From Pratylenchus scribneri (lineage: Eukaryota; Nematoda; Chromadorea; Rhabditida; Pratylenchidae): DNA of 64,000 nt. The stretch's first letter is position 1. Each line of letters begins with the position of its first letter. Shown one piece after another: positions 1 to 11,897 of the stretch. The notes beneath the pieces were generated by a model, which saw only the letters and a list, made by a program, of their open reading frames with translations, searched no databases and had not been told where the DNA came from. The DNA is taken from contig JAQSEB010000031.1 of assembly GCA_030063045.1 (NCBI GenBank), forward strand, positions 868,001-932,000, in the 5' to 3' direction. Made by a program: the position numbers and the translations under genes.

Positions 1-1920
1 GGGAAATAGCCGAAAAGGGTTGGAGGCAACAAAAGGAGACAATGGAAAGGGAATTGGCCAAGGAGAGAAAAGAGGTGGGCAAAAGCAGAAGGGGCCAATG
101 GAATTGAACCAACACAATTAAAACTCATTTAATTTGGACATTGTGAATATATAAACCTATTTAGTGGGGCCTTTGCCGGAAGTCAAAACCCCCAATGGCC
201 CAATAAACGGGATAGGAATAAAGGGAAACTTTAGATTATTATTTATATTTATTATTTAACAATTGTGCGGAAAAATGCGATAATAAAATGAAGGGGCAAA
301 GAGCTAAATAGGAGGGGAAGAGGGCTAGTTTATAAATGTGGATTGGGGCAATATTTGATTGATAGGGTGACAGGCAAAAAGTGGGGGTACAGTAGGATGA
401 ATAGGAAGGGCCCTTTTAGGTATTATTGACATTGACAAAGCCACTGTTGAAGAATGAGTCTCTGTTGATTGAAGCAAAAGTATGGTCCTCCTATATTCTC
501 TTAAAGGCATAATCAAAGTAATGGAATGAATTTGAATTATTTTTGGCATCTCAGACTGGGGACATTGCCACCCATTTTCCGGTGACAATCCCAGCCCAAA
601 ATTGTGGTCTTTTCCGGGAATTTGTACAAATCGAAGAAATGAGCCTTGAAATTGTGGAAGAGGAACAAAAATGGCATTGATGGGGGGTGGTCATCGGTGA
701 GTAAACAAATTGGCCAAAATGCACGCTTCTTCCCATCCACAATTTTGTTCCCCCTTTTGGCTGGTGGTGGATTAACACATTTTTAACCCAAATAATTTAT
801 TTTGTTGCTTTTTGGGTGGTTTTGGCGCATTTCCCCCAAATATTTTCATTCATTAAAGTTGAATGCGGCAATGGCAGATGAGGAAAAATTGCAAAAAAAT
901 ATTCAAAAATTGGAAGCAGAATTGGAGGCCTTAAAGGGGGAAAAGGAGGAATGGATGGAGGGCAAAAGGAAGGGAGGAGGAGGAGGAATGGGCGAAAAGG
1001 AGAGGGAAAAGCTGAAAATGGAATTGGCCGAAGTGCAAAGGAAAATGCAAGGAGCAATAATGAAAGCAACAAAATTGGAAGAAAAATTGGAAAAAGCAAT
1101 GGCCGAAAAGGAGGCGGCGATGAGGAGGGCGGAATTAGCGGAAAAGGTGGAAAATGGGTGATAATGGGAATTAATGAATCGATCTGAAATATTTGGCAGA
1201 TGGAAAAGGACACTAAATCAATGGAAACAATCCTTCGATCAGAATTGCATGAATTACGGTTGGAATGGCGAAAAACAGTGAAAGAATGGGAAAATGGGAA
1301 GAAATCATTGAGGGAAATGGAAATGAGCCGAAAAGAATTGGAAGCCCAATTGGCCAGATGCCAAAGGGAAGGAAATGCCCAAAGGCAACATATTGAGGCG
1401 GTGGGGGAATGGGAGTGGGGGATTAAAATCGAAATGGATTTGATTAATTAAGTTGGAAATGGATAAACGGAGAGTGGAGGCAATAATCAGACAAACAACA
1501 ATGGAAAGAAATGCACTGGACAAAGGTGGGAGGGGGAGGGGTCAAATTAAAATTAAATTAAATTGTGATGTGAAGCATTGGGCACAATGGAGAGGGAAAA
1601 CGGTGAATTACAAAGACATTGCCAAACTTTGCAAGGACAGGTGGAAAGAATTGGAAAGGAAGGGGAGGAAAGGGTTCAAAGAAGGCGAATTGCGGAATTG
1701 GAAGCCGAATTGGCCAAAATGGGACAGGAAAAAAGAAGGGTGAGGAAAAAGGATTAATTATGGGGGAAATTGGCCATTTTAGATGGAGAAATTGGCAGAA
1801 CAAAAGGAAAGTAGCCAGGGAATGAGAATTGGCCTCCTTGAAAGTCGATTGGAACAAACAAAGGCCGAATTGGAGGCGGAAAGAAGGAGAAGAAAACAAA
1901 AGGGAGGAGGGAATAATTAA
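1..1920 (+). CDS. Coiled-coil protein, rootletin-like, 3' part of gene
   Basis: The 5' end lies outside the window. Glu/Lys/Arg/Leu-rich coiled-coil exons can be read at about 1-78, 857-1138, 1200-1401, about 1453-1522, about 1564-1740 and 1785-1920, and all joins keep frame. They are separated by one intron of about 780 bp and several of about 40-60 bp. Heptad-like segments include RSELHELRLEWRKTVKEW, MERENGELQRHCQTLQ and RIAELEAELAKM, and the stop is at 1918-1920. There is no enzymatic domain. The phrase pattern around MERENGELQRHCQTLQ and the basic C-terminus resemble the tail of rootletin (CROCC; che-10 in C. elegans), a structural protein of the ciliary rootlet. That assignment is by recollection of the family; another long coiled-coil protein (myosin tail, liprin) remains possible. 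Confidence 0.5.
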
Positions 1921-2150
1921 AATAACCAGTGATTATCAAACCCAAAATAGTCTTTCCACATATTAAATTTGCGCCAATTGATCTCAAAAAAATAAATACT
2001 AAATTTGGATTTTTTTTAATTTATTGACAAAAAAGAAATAAAATTAAGTGAATATTGCGCATTGCCATAAATTTAAATTAAAAGAAAGAATTTGGCGTCA
2101 AAAGGAATCCAAAATTATAGAATTAATCCTCCTTCCTTCACTTCATCCAA

Positions 2151-3867
2151 TTAATATAGGTCACGGGTTCTTCGGCCCCAAATGCTAGTCAGACTGTCGC
2201 CAACCTAAAAAAAATAATAAAATAAATTGGAATTAATGAATGAAATGAAACCATGGGTTTGGCAATTGCAGAAAAGTAGGACTCATTGATTGTTGTTGGA
2301 GAAAGACGATTGCGAAGCAATTTGACCCCATCCGCAGTGATGCAGCCAAAAACGTTGAGCGACTGAAATAAATGAAATTTGGATAATTTGATAATTGTAA
2401 TGGAAAACTAACCCGAAGGAAGCTGAGGGAAATGAATGAGACTGGCTCAATTCCATAGCATCGAGACAAGTCCAATTTGCTCAAATATTTCAATTTTGAG
2501 ATGCTTGGCAAACATTTTTCGGTGATCAGTGCATTATCGGCCAAATCCAATTCCTCCAAATATGGACAAATTTTGCAGAGAAAGGCCACATCTGAATTTA
2601 GAGAATAAAAATGTCAAAGGAGAAAATGTGCTCACTTTCATCAGTCATTTGAGGATTTTCTCGGAAACCAGACAAATTGAGACGGCGTAATGTGGGTGGC
2701 AGAAATTGGCAAACAACTTGAATTGCTTCACTGCCAAGAGTGGCCCATGCCAAATTCACTTCAGTCAATCTGATGAAAATATAAATTGAGAATATTTTTT
2801 AATTAATTTAAACCTTCGACAATTGCAAAATATTCCGCCCAATCCAAATTTGCTCAATGTTTGTACCTGAATGAATAGTAAATGGAATATATTTAATTTT
2901 AATGAGCAAAATAGGCTTACGTAAACGAGGTCGAGAAAACGAAGATTTTGATTTTTGGATATTTCCCGGCAAATTTCATCATCGACAAGTTGGCAATTTT
3001 CCAGACTCAATGCCTAAAATGAGAAAAGTTAATTAAATAAATTTGAAATATTAAATTACAATCAATGATTTGCAACGACAAAGAAGGCGCAAAAGTGTTT
3101 GACGATCCGGGAATGTGGCCTGGCTTAAGTCCAAATGAGTGAGGCGACAAATTTGCAAATTGTTGAAGTCATATCCAGAGAGAATCGGTGGAGCAGATTG
3201 GATCTGATCAATTAAATTTAGATTAATTGCTTTTCATTTCTGTAACCTGCGTTTCAGCCATTCGCAAAACTTGAATGCGGCGATCCAGCAATGAATGCAA
3301 GGAAGTCTCGTCGACCAATCGTTTTGCCATATTCATAAACCCCCAAAGAGAGTGGTCCTTTCTGGAATGGAATGAATGAGAAATGTTAAAAAATAATTTT
3401 ATGGTCTAGTTTTTACCCAATCACACTGAAACGATTGCAAGTTGCCATCACATGGACCAAGTCGATTTTGTTAAGTTGTGCGAAAATGCGAAGCAATAGA
3501 TTTTCCGGAAGTTTGTTGATGTAATCTTTGAATATTTTTTTATTAACTAATTAGTAAATAATAAAGAAAATACCAGTGGGTGTTCGAATATTTGCGCTAC
3601 GGCGAGAAAATCGACTAGAGCCGGAGCAAGGCGTCCGGTAGAAGATGTTGATGTCTGGTTTTATGCGCAAAGCCGTTGAGATTTCTTGGAATGATGCCGA
3701 ATGAAGGTCCGAACCAAATGAAGAATCCACATCACCCTGAAAATTGGATGGTAATTATTGATTAAATATTCCCCATTATTTACTCGAAATTCCACTGATT
3801 CATTGAATAAAGTCGATTCGTTGAGTTCATCTTCTTCATCATATTCTGCCGTCGATTCCAAATCCAT
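2151..3867 (-). CDS. skpt-1: F-box/LRR protein, SKP2 ortholog (SCF ubiquitin ligase substrate receptor)
   Basis: SKP2 is the substrate-recognition subunit of an SCF E3 ubiquitin ligase that targets CDK inhibitors and promotes S-phase entry. About nine exons with short introns read from ATG 3867 to TAA 2151. The order is an acidic N-terminus (MDLESTAEYDEEDELNES), an F-box (about INKLPENLLLRIFAQLNKI), then leucine-rich repeats such as LTHLDLSQATF, ALSLENCQLVDDEI, LRRLNLSGFRENPQ, LEELDLADNALI and LSKLDLSRCYGIEP. The C-terminal tail TSIWGRRTRDLY parallels the IWGIKCR tail of vertebrate SKP2, and the LSRCYGI block parallels its LSRCYDI. The collinear match through to the tail makes this SKP2 rather than a generic FBXL. 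The next gene to the right, cup-5, is on the same strand but a MITE lies between them. Confidence 0.9.
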
Positions 3868-4315
3868 TATTTTATAATTTTAAAGAGATCAAGCAAATGA
3901 ATTAGGTTTTAAACTAAATTATTAAATAGTAAAATGACAATGAAGAAAATGGACATTGATGAAATGTAATTTATGCACTTCTTCCATTATTCGAATAAAA
4001 AAACATAAAAACATGGTTGGTTTTGGCTCGATTTAATTGAAATGTTTTAAACGGTTCGGTTTCGGATTTCGTTCGGTTTAAAATTTTGAAACGCGCAACA
4101 AGTGTTTTAAACGTCATTTAAACATATTGCCAAATTATATTAAATTAAATCACTACTAAATGCCCTTTTCCAAAAAAGAGAGGAAAGAGCGCATTTTTTT
4201 GTTTTTCAGAAAAACAATTGCTCAATATTTCAGACGGCTATGTCTCGAGTTTCGTTTCCGAGAAAGTAATACAAAAAAACAGCCCAGCGTAGATTTCTGA
4301 ATAAAAACTTTATCG
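3868..4315. other. Intergenic, 5' flank of the SKP2 gene
   Basis: No gene is seen. The stretch is AT-rich, with a few CGGTTCGGTTTCGG-like short imperfect repeats near 4050-4080. It would contain the SKP2 promoter, but no specific element could be identified. Confidence 0.5.
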
Positions 4316-4323
4316 AAGATTCA

Positions 4324-4691
4324 CAGGGCTGCCAGAATACCCACCCACGGGGCACGGGGGGCATTTGCCCCCTTTTTGAGATTTTGCCCCCTTTTGTGCC
4401 CCCCGAGCCGAGTTGCCCCCCAAATGCCCCCTTTTGATTTTTTGTTAAAATTTTCCCCAAATGGGTCATTTTTCTTCAAAATTTTTCGCTGCGCGGCAAT
4501 TTTTTGGTCAATTTTTTCGCTGCGCGGCCATTTTTTGGTCTAATTTTTCGCTGCGCGGCCATTATTGTTAAAAATTTTCGCATTTTTGGCACTTTTTAAA
4601 ACTGCCCCCCAAAATGCCCCCTTTTTAGCGGAAATGCCCCCTTTTTTATACCAAAATGCCCCCCAAAGTGAAAAACCATCTGGCAGCCCTG
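4324..4691. mobile_element. Non-autonomous hAT-type MITE, copy 1
   Basis: The element has 13-bp perfect terminal inverted repeats (CAGGGCTGCCAGA at 4324-4336 and its complement at 4679-4691). A perfect 8-bp direct duplication, AAGATTCA, flanks it at 4316-4323 and 4692-4699. An 8-bp duplication and CAGGG ends are the signature of hAT-superfamily transposons. There is no transposase; the 368 bp interior is rich in runs of G4-6/C4-6 (GGGGGCATTTGCCCCC) and carries three tandem units of about 32 bp with the core GCTGCGCGGC. Two further copies lie in the window at 18007 and 61004. It must be mobilised by an autonomous hAT element elsewhere in the genome. Confidence 0.93.
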
Positions 4692-4982
4692 AAGATTCAG
4701 GCAACTCCATTTGCGTTTGAAACAAAATTAAAAATTGATAATCATTTTATCCAATAAAAATTGAAATGAATCTATTTTAAACCAAAAAAAGACTACAGAC
4801 AGAAACATACAAGTATTTGTTGGAATTCAGTGTAAATTTTAAGGCTGAGCATGATGGGAAAATGAAAAGTAAATAAGCGACAAATAAAATGAAATACAAA
4901 ATTGTGGAAAATAAAAAGAAATAGAAAAAAATTATAGGCATGAAAGAAGATAGGGAAAAGGTGGGGGAGGGCGGAGGGACAT

Positions 4983-7901
4983 TCAGATGAATTGATTCAG
5001 GCGGACATTATCAGAATGTCGAGATCCGGGTCGGTTGTTTCCAGTTGGCATTTCCGGAGAATCATTTCCAATCTGATCATCGGCGGTAATTGAATGTCCA
5101 TCATGTGTTGTGTTTTCAAAAGATCGATAGTCGAAAAAAGGGCCGCCATTCCCAGAACGATGATTTGGCCTATGACAGAAATGGTGCCGAATGGCGGCAA
5201 CAGGGTTTGAGAAATTCAGTGAGAACCAGCCATGGTCTGGAATAAAAAAAAACAAAAATTGGAAATTTATAGAATTAGCTAGGAGGGGAATAGAAAAGAA
5301 AAAAGCTAGCAGAAGATTTCCCACCCAAAGTTTTAAAAATATGTTTCTTCCTCTTTCTTTCGCATCGATTGGTGATTATTCGGATTTTGTAACCGACCTA
5401 GCCGGAGTAATTGGTCCGTTGCGAATATTTCCCTTGCCTCTTGTGAATTAGCACTTGGCAATTCCGTGCTGGCCAGGAATTCTTGTAGGCTTGATCTTTG
5501 CACGGTCATTCCTTGGTTATAACGACTTTTCACCACCTTAAAATGTGATTATTTCCAATATTTTGATTAAGTCATCAATAAGTAACCTCGTAAGCATCCA
5601 TAATAATTGCAATGAACAATGAGAGAACAACATAAATGAAAAGCGAAACAAATGCATAAATGTAAATTGTGCCGAACACTTTTATTGTTGTATTTGTGTC
5701 GCTGATTGTGTAAAAAGTGGCGAACATATCATCTCCATTGAGCAGTGAAAACAATGCCTCCGATGATTGAGCCAATGTGCGAAACTGCCAAAATAATTAA
5801 ATATTCTTTGAGAAAATTAATTTAAAAATACCTTCATACTGTATGGACCAATTATCACCCAACCGGCACTAAATTAAAAATTTTTAATCGAATTTTAATT
5901 AAAAAATATTTTACATTAGAAAACCACAATATAGGATGACGGCACAAACCATAAATCTGAGAATTGAAGGAAGGGATTTCTTCAAAGTGAGGACGAGTAT
6001 CTTTAAATGAAAATTAATCATGGATTTATTCAGTCATTCGAACGAACATTGTATTGATTGAAAAAGCCAAAATATCGGAGAAGGCCAATATAGACGAGAA
6101 GTGCACCCAAACCAAGGACAACGCCTTAAATAAAAATAATAAAATATAAAAAAAATTGAAATGTATTAAACCTGTCATTGTAAACAAATCGGAATCAAAA
6201 TCGCGGAATTCAATTGCCATTTTACTGAATGTACCAATGATAATGAGAACATCATTCTAAAATATTAAATTAAAATGAGAATATTAAAATTAACGAACCA
6301 CGACGATCATCCCATACCAAAGATTGAAAAATTCCCATTGATCTTTTATGCTCATTTTTTGCTTAAATGCACGTTCAAAAAATTCGGCAGTGGTCTATCA
6401 AATATAATTTATTTATTAAGATTTACAATATTTGCTTACAATTTTTAATAAATGGGCTTTGACCAATGCGCGACAGCAGAGAATGAAGGAGGCCAGGCAC
6501 ATGATGAGGACGAGAATATCGATTATTGCAATCATAATTGTGTCCAAACTGAGCGATGAAACTTGAAGAACACGGCCATTGCAAAGATTGACATAACTTA
6601 AAATATAAATTAAATTGGAACAATGTTAATATTTACCTTATAATGGCATTCAATGCAACTTTAATTTGTCCGGTGTGACGAGAATTATCAAATTTTATTC
6701 GAATCTACAAATTATCAATGTATTATTGTTGAATAAAATGGATCAACCTTAATTTGATAGCATTCCGGTTTTTGATCATTTTGTAGTGGACTAAAATGAA
6801 TTGTTCTCAAATTGAATTTGACAAATGCTTTTGAAATGATCAATGCGTCCTCCCCTTTGAATGTTATGTTCCTTTTGACCAACATTTCCCGAATAACATA
6901 TGGATTCGTTTTGATGGAATCCACTTCAGTGCTTGTAAAATTGAGGACAAAACATTCTTAAATTAAAATTAAAGTAAATAAATTAAAATACTTTAATCCA
7001 AACCATTCACTTCGGATATATCAAAAAGATAAGTGAAATTTTCGACCCGAACATCCGCAATTCGATGAATGCACAATTGTAAAGGTGGAATACTGGCAAA
7101 ATCGATTCTCTTTTGCAATGCCGCTGGATCGAGAAGATTTTGCTGATTTATTATTAAATCTTCCTGTTTTGGCAATTTCCAATGTTCCGGTTCGGGGGTG
7201 AGTGTATCATAGCTGAATGCAGCGAATGAATCGTTTTGAATTGAATAATACTAAAAACAAATTAATAATTATTATTATTATTTAAATGCATACCGCTCGA
7301 ACAATATGCGAAAAATGTTCAATGATTTGATCACTTGTAAAGACTGAATATTTTCCGGAAGAAGGTGGATAAGCAATTGCTTAAAAAAGCATTTAATATG
7401 CATTTAAAATTAAATAATTTACCATCTCTTTCGTCACCCCAGTCTTTCAAAAATTTGTGCCTCATCACAGTCACAGTTTCATCGAGAAAATCCACATGTG
7501 AAATGCGTAATTCGGCAAAAAGAATTAACTTAATGGAGAATTAAATATTTATTATTTAAAATTGTTTACCTGAATTGTGACAAATACAACTTTTAGAATT
7601 TGTAGGACAAGTTTGAAAGGAAATTGCTGCCGAATTCGATATTTATCCAATGGGTTCATGAAGAAAAACTAAACATTTTAGTTGAGTTTTATCACATTTC
7701 ACCTAATAAATTAAAAACCTGAAGGTGCCTTCTAAGCCTCGTTCCCAATTCTTTTTGCTCCAATGGCAATTGTTCAATCCTTTCATTCAAATTAATGAAC
7801 AAACTTTAAATTTAGTAATAAATTTTATTTTATTTCCTTTATTACCCATCCGCTGATAACTCCATAATCGATGGATCATTTGGTTCACCGCGATTGTGCA
7901 T
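4983..7901 (-). CDS. cup-5: Mucolipin, TRPML-type lysosomal cation channel (CUP-5)
   Basis: TRPML channels release Ca2+ and other cations from endolysosomes, and CUP-5 is needed for lysosome biogenesis. The N-terminus (ATG 7901, MHNRGEPNDPSIMELSADG) leads into LRRHLQFFFMNPLDKYRIR and QFPFKLVLQILKVVFVTIQ (first membrane segment), then a luminal domain, several hydrophobic helices (about 6000-6600), the pore segment ALFSLLNGDDMFATFY with the TRPML-type NGDD filter, and helix S6 SLFIYVVLSLFIAIIMDAYE. The C-terminal exon is uncertain. The frame from VVKSRYNQGMTVQRSS can run to a stop at 5333. It can also splice from CGGCTAG|GTCGG to an acceptor near 5236 and continue (HGWFSLNF...) to a stop at 4983, which keeps frame. 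Introns are about 45-60 bp. The adjacent PAIP1-like gene lies upstream on the same strand. Confidence 0.92.
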
Positions 7902-8403
7902 TTAGGAATGGGAAATATATTTCTGAAAATTATAAATATATTGAAATTTTTATTTTAACTAATATTGCATTAAAAAAATCAAATTAAACTAATCGATTCA
8001 GTGTTATATTTAAATAAAAATATAAAGAGTGGGCCAATTTGGAAATATCAAAGAAATCGATAATTGTTGGGTGATGGATGGATGGCCCACCATTTACCTC
8101 ATGTCATGATGACGTATTTTGATTAAACAAACAAAAACAGATGTATTATTAAATTAATGTTATTAACATAATTAAAATAAATGTAATCAATCAATAATGC
8201 CAATTTTGATGTTTTATTCTTGTGAATGATGACCGTGTGTGCATGGAAAAGGAAGGGAGGGGGTATGGAGACAATGGGGTTTGTTAATTATCAGAAATAA
8301 TCCAATAAAATAGGGAAAAAATTAACATTTAAAAAGGGGCTAAGAACATAGATAAATGTTCCAAAATCAAGTTGTTCTCTTCGGTTGGAAAAATGTTGGA
8401 TCT
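7902..8403. other. Intergenic between PAIP1-like and cup-5
   Basis: No open coding exon or RNA gene is seen. The stretch is AT-rich with one purine-rich patch (8245-8280). Both flanking genes are on the minus strand, so it contains the cup-5 5' flank and the PAIP1-like 3' UTR. Confidence 0.5.
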
Positions 8404-11079
8404 TCAATTTGAATTCTTCATCATTCCCTCACAATTGTTTGCCAGAAAATAATTTCGGCTTAAAATAATCATTGATTTAAAAAAATTAAAATTTGATTGA
8501 ACCGAAGAAAGGATGCTTTCGTCATCTTCATCGATTGAAACCTTCTCCAATGCTTTTTCAGCTGCACGGATTGCGGTAGCCTGAAGGAATTGTTCGTAAT
8601 CATCCTCCACATTATCCTCTTCCATTGGATTGTTATACACTTAAAAATGAGAATTTGAGCAATTAAAATAAAAATTTTTACATGATCCGGATGGTGAATT
8701 CCCAAAATTATCAAAGGTATCATCAAATAAATTGCACTCTTCTTCTGCTGTTAATTGTTCTCCATCAGGGCCAAGGATACCAACCAGTGGATAAGCCGAT
8801 GAATTTCCACTTGTTATGGTCTAAATATGTTCTCATTAATTTATTACCCACTAAATAAAATAAAATACTTCAGCAACAATGCCCCATTGCTTGTCACGCA
8901 AAGCCACCAAATTTTTTACTTTGCTCTTAGCAGAACTGTGAAATAATTATTCAAAATTTTAAATTTATTTTTTTTTAAACTAACTCGCTGGAATTTCGCG
9001 ATGCTTCTCCCAATTCAGCAAAGAATTCATCCATTGCTTGTGGCCCACGATCATTTTCCAAAAATCGACCGGTTAACTAACAAAATGGAATGTTTTTAAA
9101 ATTTAATAATAAAAAAAACCTTGAGTATTTTGACAATCGTGCCAATACTTTGGTCATCCAATGGATTCAATTTCAATACATTATGGAGTTGATCGAACAA
9201 ATGGGCTGCCAATTGTGATGATTTGACACCATTAATCTTAAAGTAATTTCACTAAATTAATGAATAATTGGAATTTGTTACCTCAATTTTATCGTATAAT
9301 TCAGCCAAAAATGTGACAAGATTGCGAAGATGTTGAGGACTCAATAATGTATTGGTCTCCGAAACAAATGCCGAAACTTGTGGGAGCAAGATATTTGGAC
9401 CATATTTGTCAATGTTTGTTGCCAAAAATTGGCAAAGCCGCGAAAAATTATATTGGCTTTCATCAAGCACAATTGACTGAAAAAGTGGGAATAAATATTT
9501 GTGGATAATTTAATTAAACCATTTCGACAAGCATTTCAGTTGCAATGAATTTATCCATTTCGGATAATGAATCTCGGCCAGTGACATTCAATCGATCCTT
9601 GATTACCGTTGCCCATGTGTTAAAATTGGTTGTTGTTTCGTAGGCAATTTGTTCCAATCCAATTTGCAATTCCAACAATGACTAAATTAATTTCAATTTG
9701 AATGTTTACCAACAATTTTAACAAAACCTGTTTCTTCGTTGAATTATCAATTCGGCACAATAATTCGTTTGAGAGCACATATTGCGCCGGCATATCTCTC
9801 GATGGCCCAAAATCACCCAAAAATTCACCGCCGCCATTCATCATCATTTGATGCCCATTCCCGGTTCCATTCATTCCTCCATCATAAAGCATCATATCAA
9901 AATTTGGGCCGCCGGTTGGTATCGAATAATCCGAAATGGTTTGGTTGATTGCCTAAAAATAAAAGTGAATATGACAATTTGTTATTTTATTGATTTTATT
10001 TATTATTTTTTATTTCTTCACGTACTCCACCAGAGCCAAAATGTTGTTGCAAGGATCGTTGGCTTGCGGGTGAATGGAATGATGGAATTTCGTTTGGCAA
10101 AAAAGGTGGTGGATGAGAGGATGGCCGAGCACCAAATGAGGTGTTACCGCCACTATTTTGGGATGAAAACTCTCCAAAACCCACGGATGGTCGGGAATGG
10201 TGTTCTTCGGCAAAATTGTTGGGTTGTCTTGACCCAGGGACCAAATTTGGATTTTTTTGTTGATGTACGTTGTAGGAAATGTTACGTTGCTGATGTTGCT
10301 AAATTTGAATATTGGGGGATAATTATGTCGAATTTTTTTCCTATTTTTAATCCTAAATCGATGTATGGTCAAATGAATAAGACTGCGCAGCACGACTGCG
10401 TAAATAATGTGAATGTGATGGAGGAAGGGAGGGAACTAACCCTTTTCTCAATTATTCAGACAGCAATCAAATGGGGAATGTCTGGGATGAGGGAAAATCA
10501 TTGAATGGGATGGAATGGGATCATCGACCACCCTTTCCTCCTCTCCCTCCTTTATCCAATCCCTAAATCATTCATTATACAGCTGGGAAAATATTAAAAT
10601 CATTCAGTACCGTATTATTAGACATCAACCCCGACTCTCCCACATTCCTTATTTGGGATAAATTTAAAAAAAATGTAATGATAAACTGACCGTCCTATAA
10701 CCATAAGGATCGAAGTTTTTCGGTGCTGTTATATTCGCATATGATGGCGGAGTATAACTTGCATTACCATGTTGATACATTGGCTTCTAAATAAGAATTT
10801 CCATTGTGATTCTGTTTATAAATTAGCTTACCATTGGGGAGGTATCACGGTATGGCATAGATGTTCCGGGTCCCTCCCCAAAATGTCCATTTTGAACTTG
10901 GATGGTGGTTGTTGTTGTAGAATCATATGGAGAAAATCCATTAAACGTATCTTTAATTTTAATGAATTTTTATATATCCATTTACTTCTAATTTTACTTT
11001 GAATTGTTTCTTGTTGAACAAAATTATTCGAAAAATCCTTTCCAATTGTATTCGGTGGACAAAATCCTCGATCATTCAT
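8404..11079 (-). CDS. PAIP1-like poly(A)-binding-protein-interacting translation factor (MIF4G domain)
   Basis: PAIP1 binds PABP and the eIF4A/eIF4F machinery and stimulates cap-dependent translation. The gene starts at ATG 11079 (MNDRGFCPPNTIGKDF). A long low-complexity region follows, rich in N, Q, S, P and G, with QHQQRNISYN and FDMMLYDGGMNGTGNG. Then comes a MIF4G-type helical domain: NFSRLCQFLATNIDKYGP, LRNLVTFLAELYDKIEI, LNPLDDQSIGTIVKILKLTG and VKNLVALRDKQWG. These align with human PAIP1 blocks such as LFLGELYLNLEI, NPMDDNL and LVELRSSNWG. The acidic tail EEDNVEDDYEQFLQATAIR mirrors the human AYEKFCLES tail. ANITAPKNFDP near residue 80 resembles a PABP-binding PAM2 motif with one extra residue. 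The stop is at 8404, unless a 44 bp terminal intron is used, in which case it falls about 20 bases further upstream. Confidence 0.8.
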
Positions 11080-11897
11080 TTTGTAATTGGTTCAATAACA
11101 CACTAGAAATTTTCTTTTATTATTCGACAAGTTGAGTTCTCTTCTTTTTATCTTAAAATTTTAAGAGTAATTCCTCTTGTTTTTTTTTGGTATTTCCTAT
11201 TTTAATCTTTAAATTCATTCAGCCATTCATGTGATGTGTTCTAATAAAAATTATTTATTTACATTTACTGCGAGACCGAACCGCGAAACGACTCCGATTA
11301 TCGACTCAAACAATCCATCCCCCTAGGGGAGAAAAATGCCAGAAAATAGAGAAAAAAAGAGAATAGAAAGTAACGCATAAGCATAAAGATAGTCAGACAA
11401 TAAAGTAAACATAAAATAAACATAATCATGTGGAAAATGAATTCGTTTTGATTATTTTTTACTTTTGTTAAAAAATAAAAATTACAGAGTTCAGAGGCGG
11501 CAAGAGGGAATTAGGGGTCCTTGCTTCTTGAGTTTTTTAGGTAAGTAAAAATTTTAAAAAATGCTTTATACTTTAAGAAAATGGACAAGCAGCGAGATCA
11601 ACCTAAAGTTGAAAGAATATAAAAATTGGTGGGGCGCGTGGGGGAGTATAAAAATTACAACAATTGGCAAAAACATGGAAGGATAAGGAATTATTTTCAC
11701 GGTGGTTTCAGAAATCACAATTTATAAAATATAAAAATTGAATAGGATGATGATGACGGCTGTCAAGGTTTAGAAATTGATTTGCCTTTAGGGTTAGAGC
11801 CAATGAATTGATGCCATTTTTGTTCTTTATTCTTTTGGCCCAAACCATCTCTTTCTTTTTCCCTCTTTCCTTCTATGCTTTTTCCATCTATGCTTAT
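11080..11897. other. Intergenic
   Basis: No coding exon, tRNA fold or known repeat is recognised. The left part (11080-11300) is the 5' flank of the PAIP1-like gene and the right part is the likely 3' UTR of the acyltransferase. A pyrimidine/AT-rich stretch runs through 11120-11220. Confidence 0.45.

Noticed and set aside
797..1213. Minus-strand Phe/Pro/Leu-rich ORF opposite the coiled-coil exons
   Set aside because: Typical antisense shadow of Glu/Lys-rich coding sequence (purine-rich strand).
4324..4691. G/C-homopolymer-rich segment as a regulatory G-quadruplex island
   Set aside because: It is fully explained as a MITE by inverted termini, 8-bp target duplications and two further copies.
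9782..10504. Plus-strand 240-codon ORF
   Set aside because: Antisense to PAIP1-like exons that splice in frame; no family resemblance.
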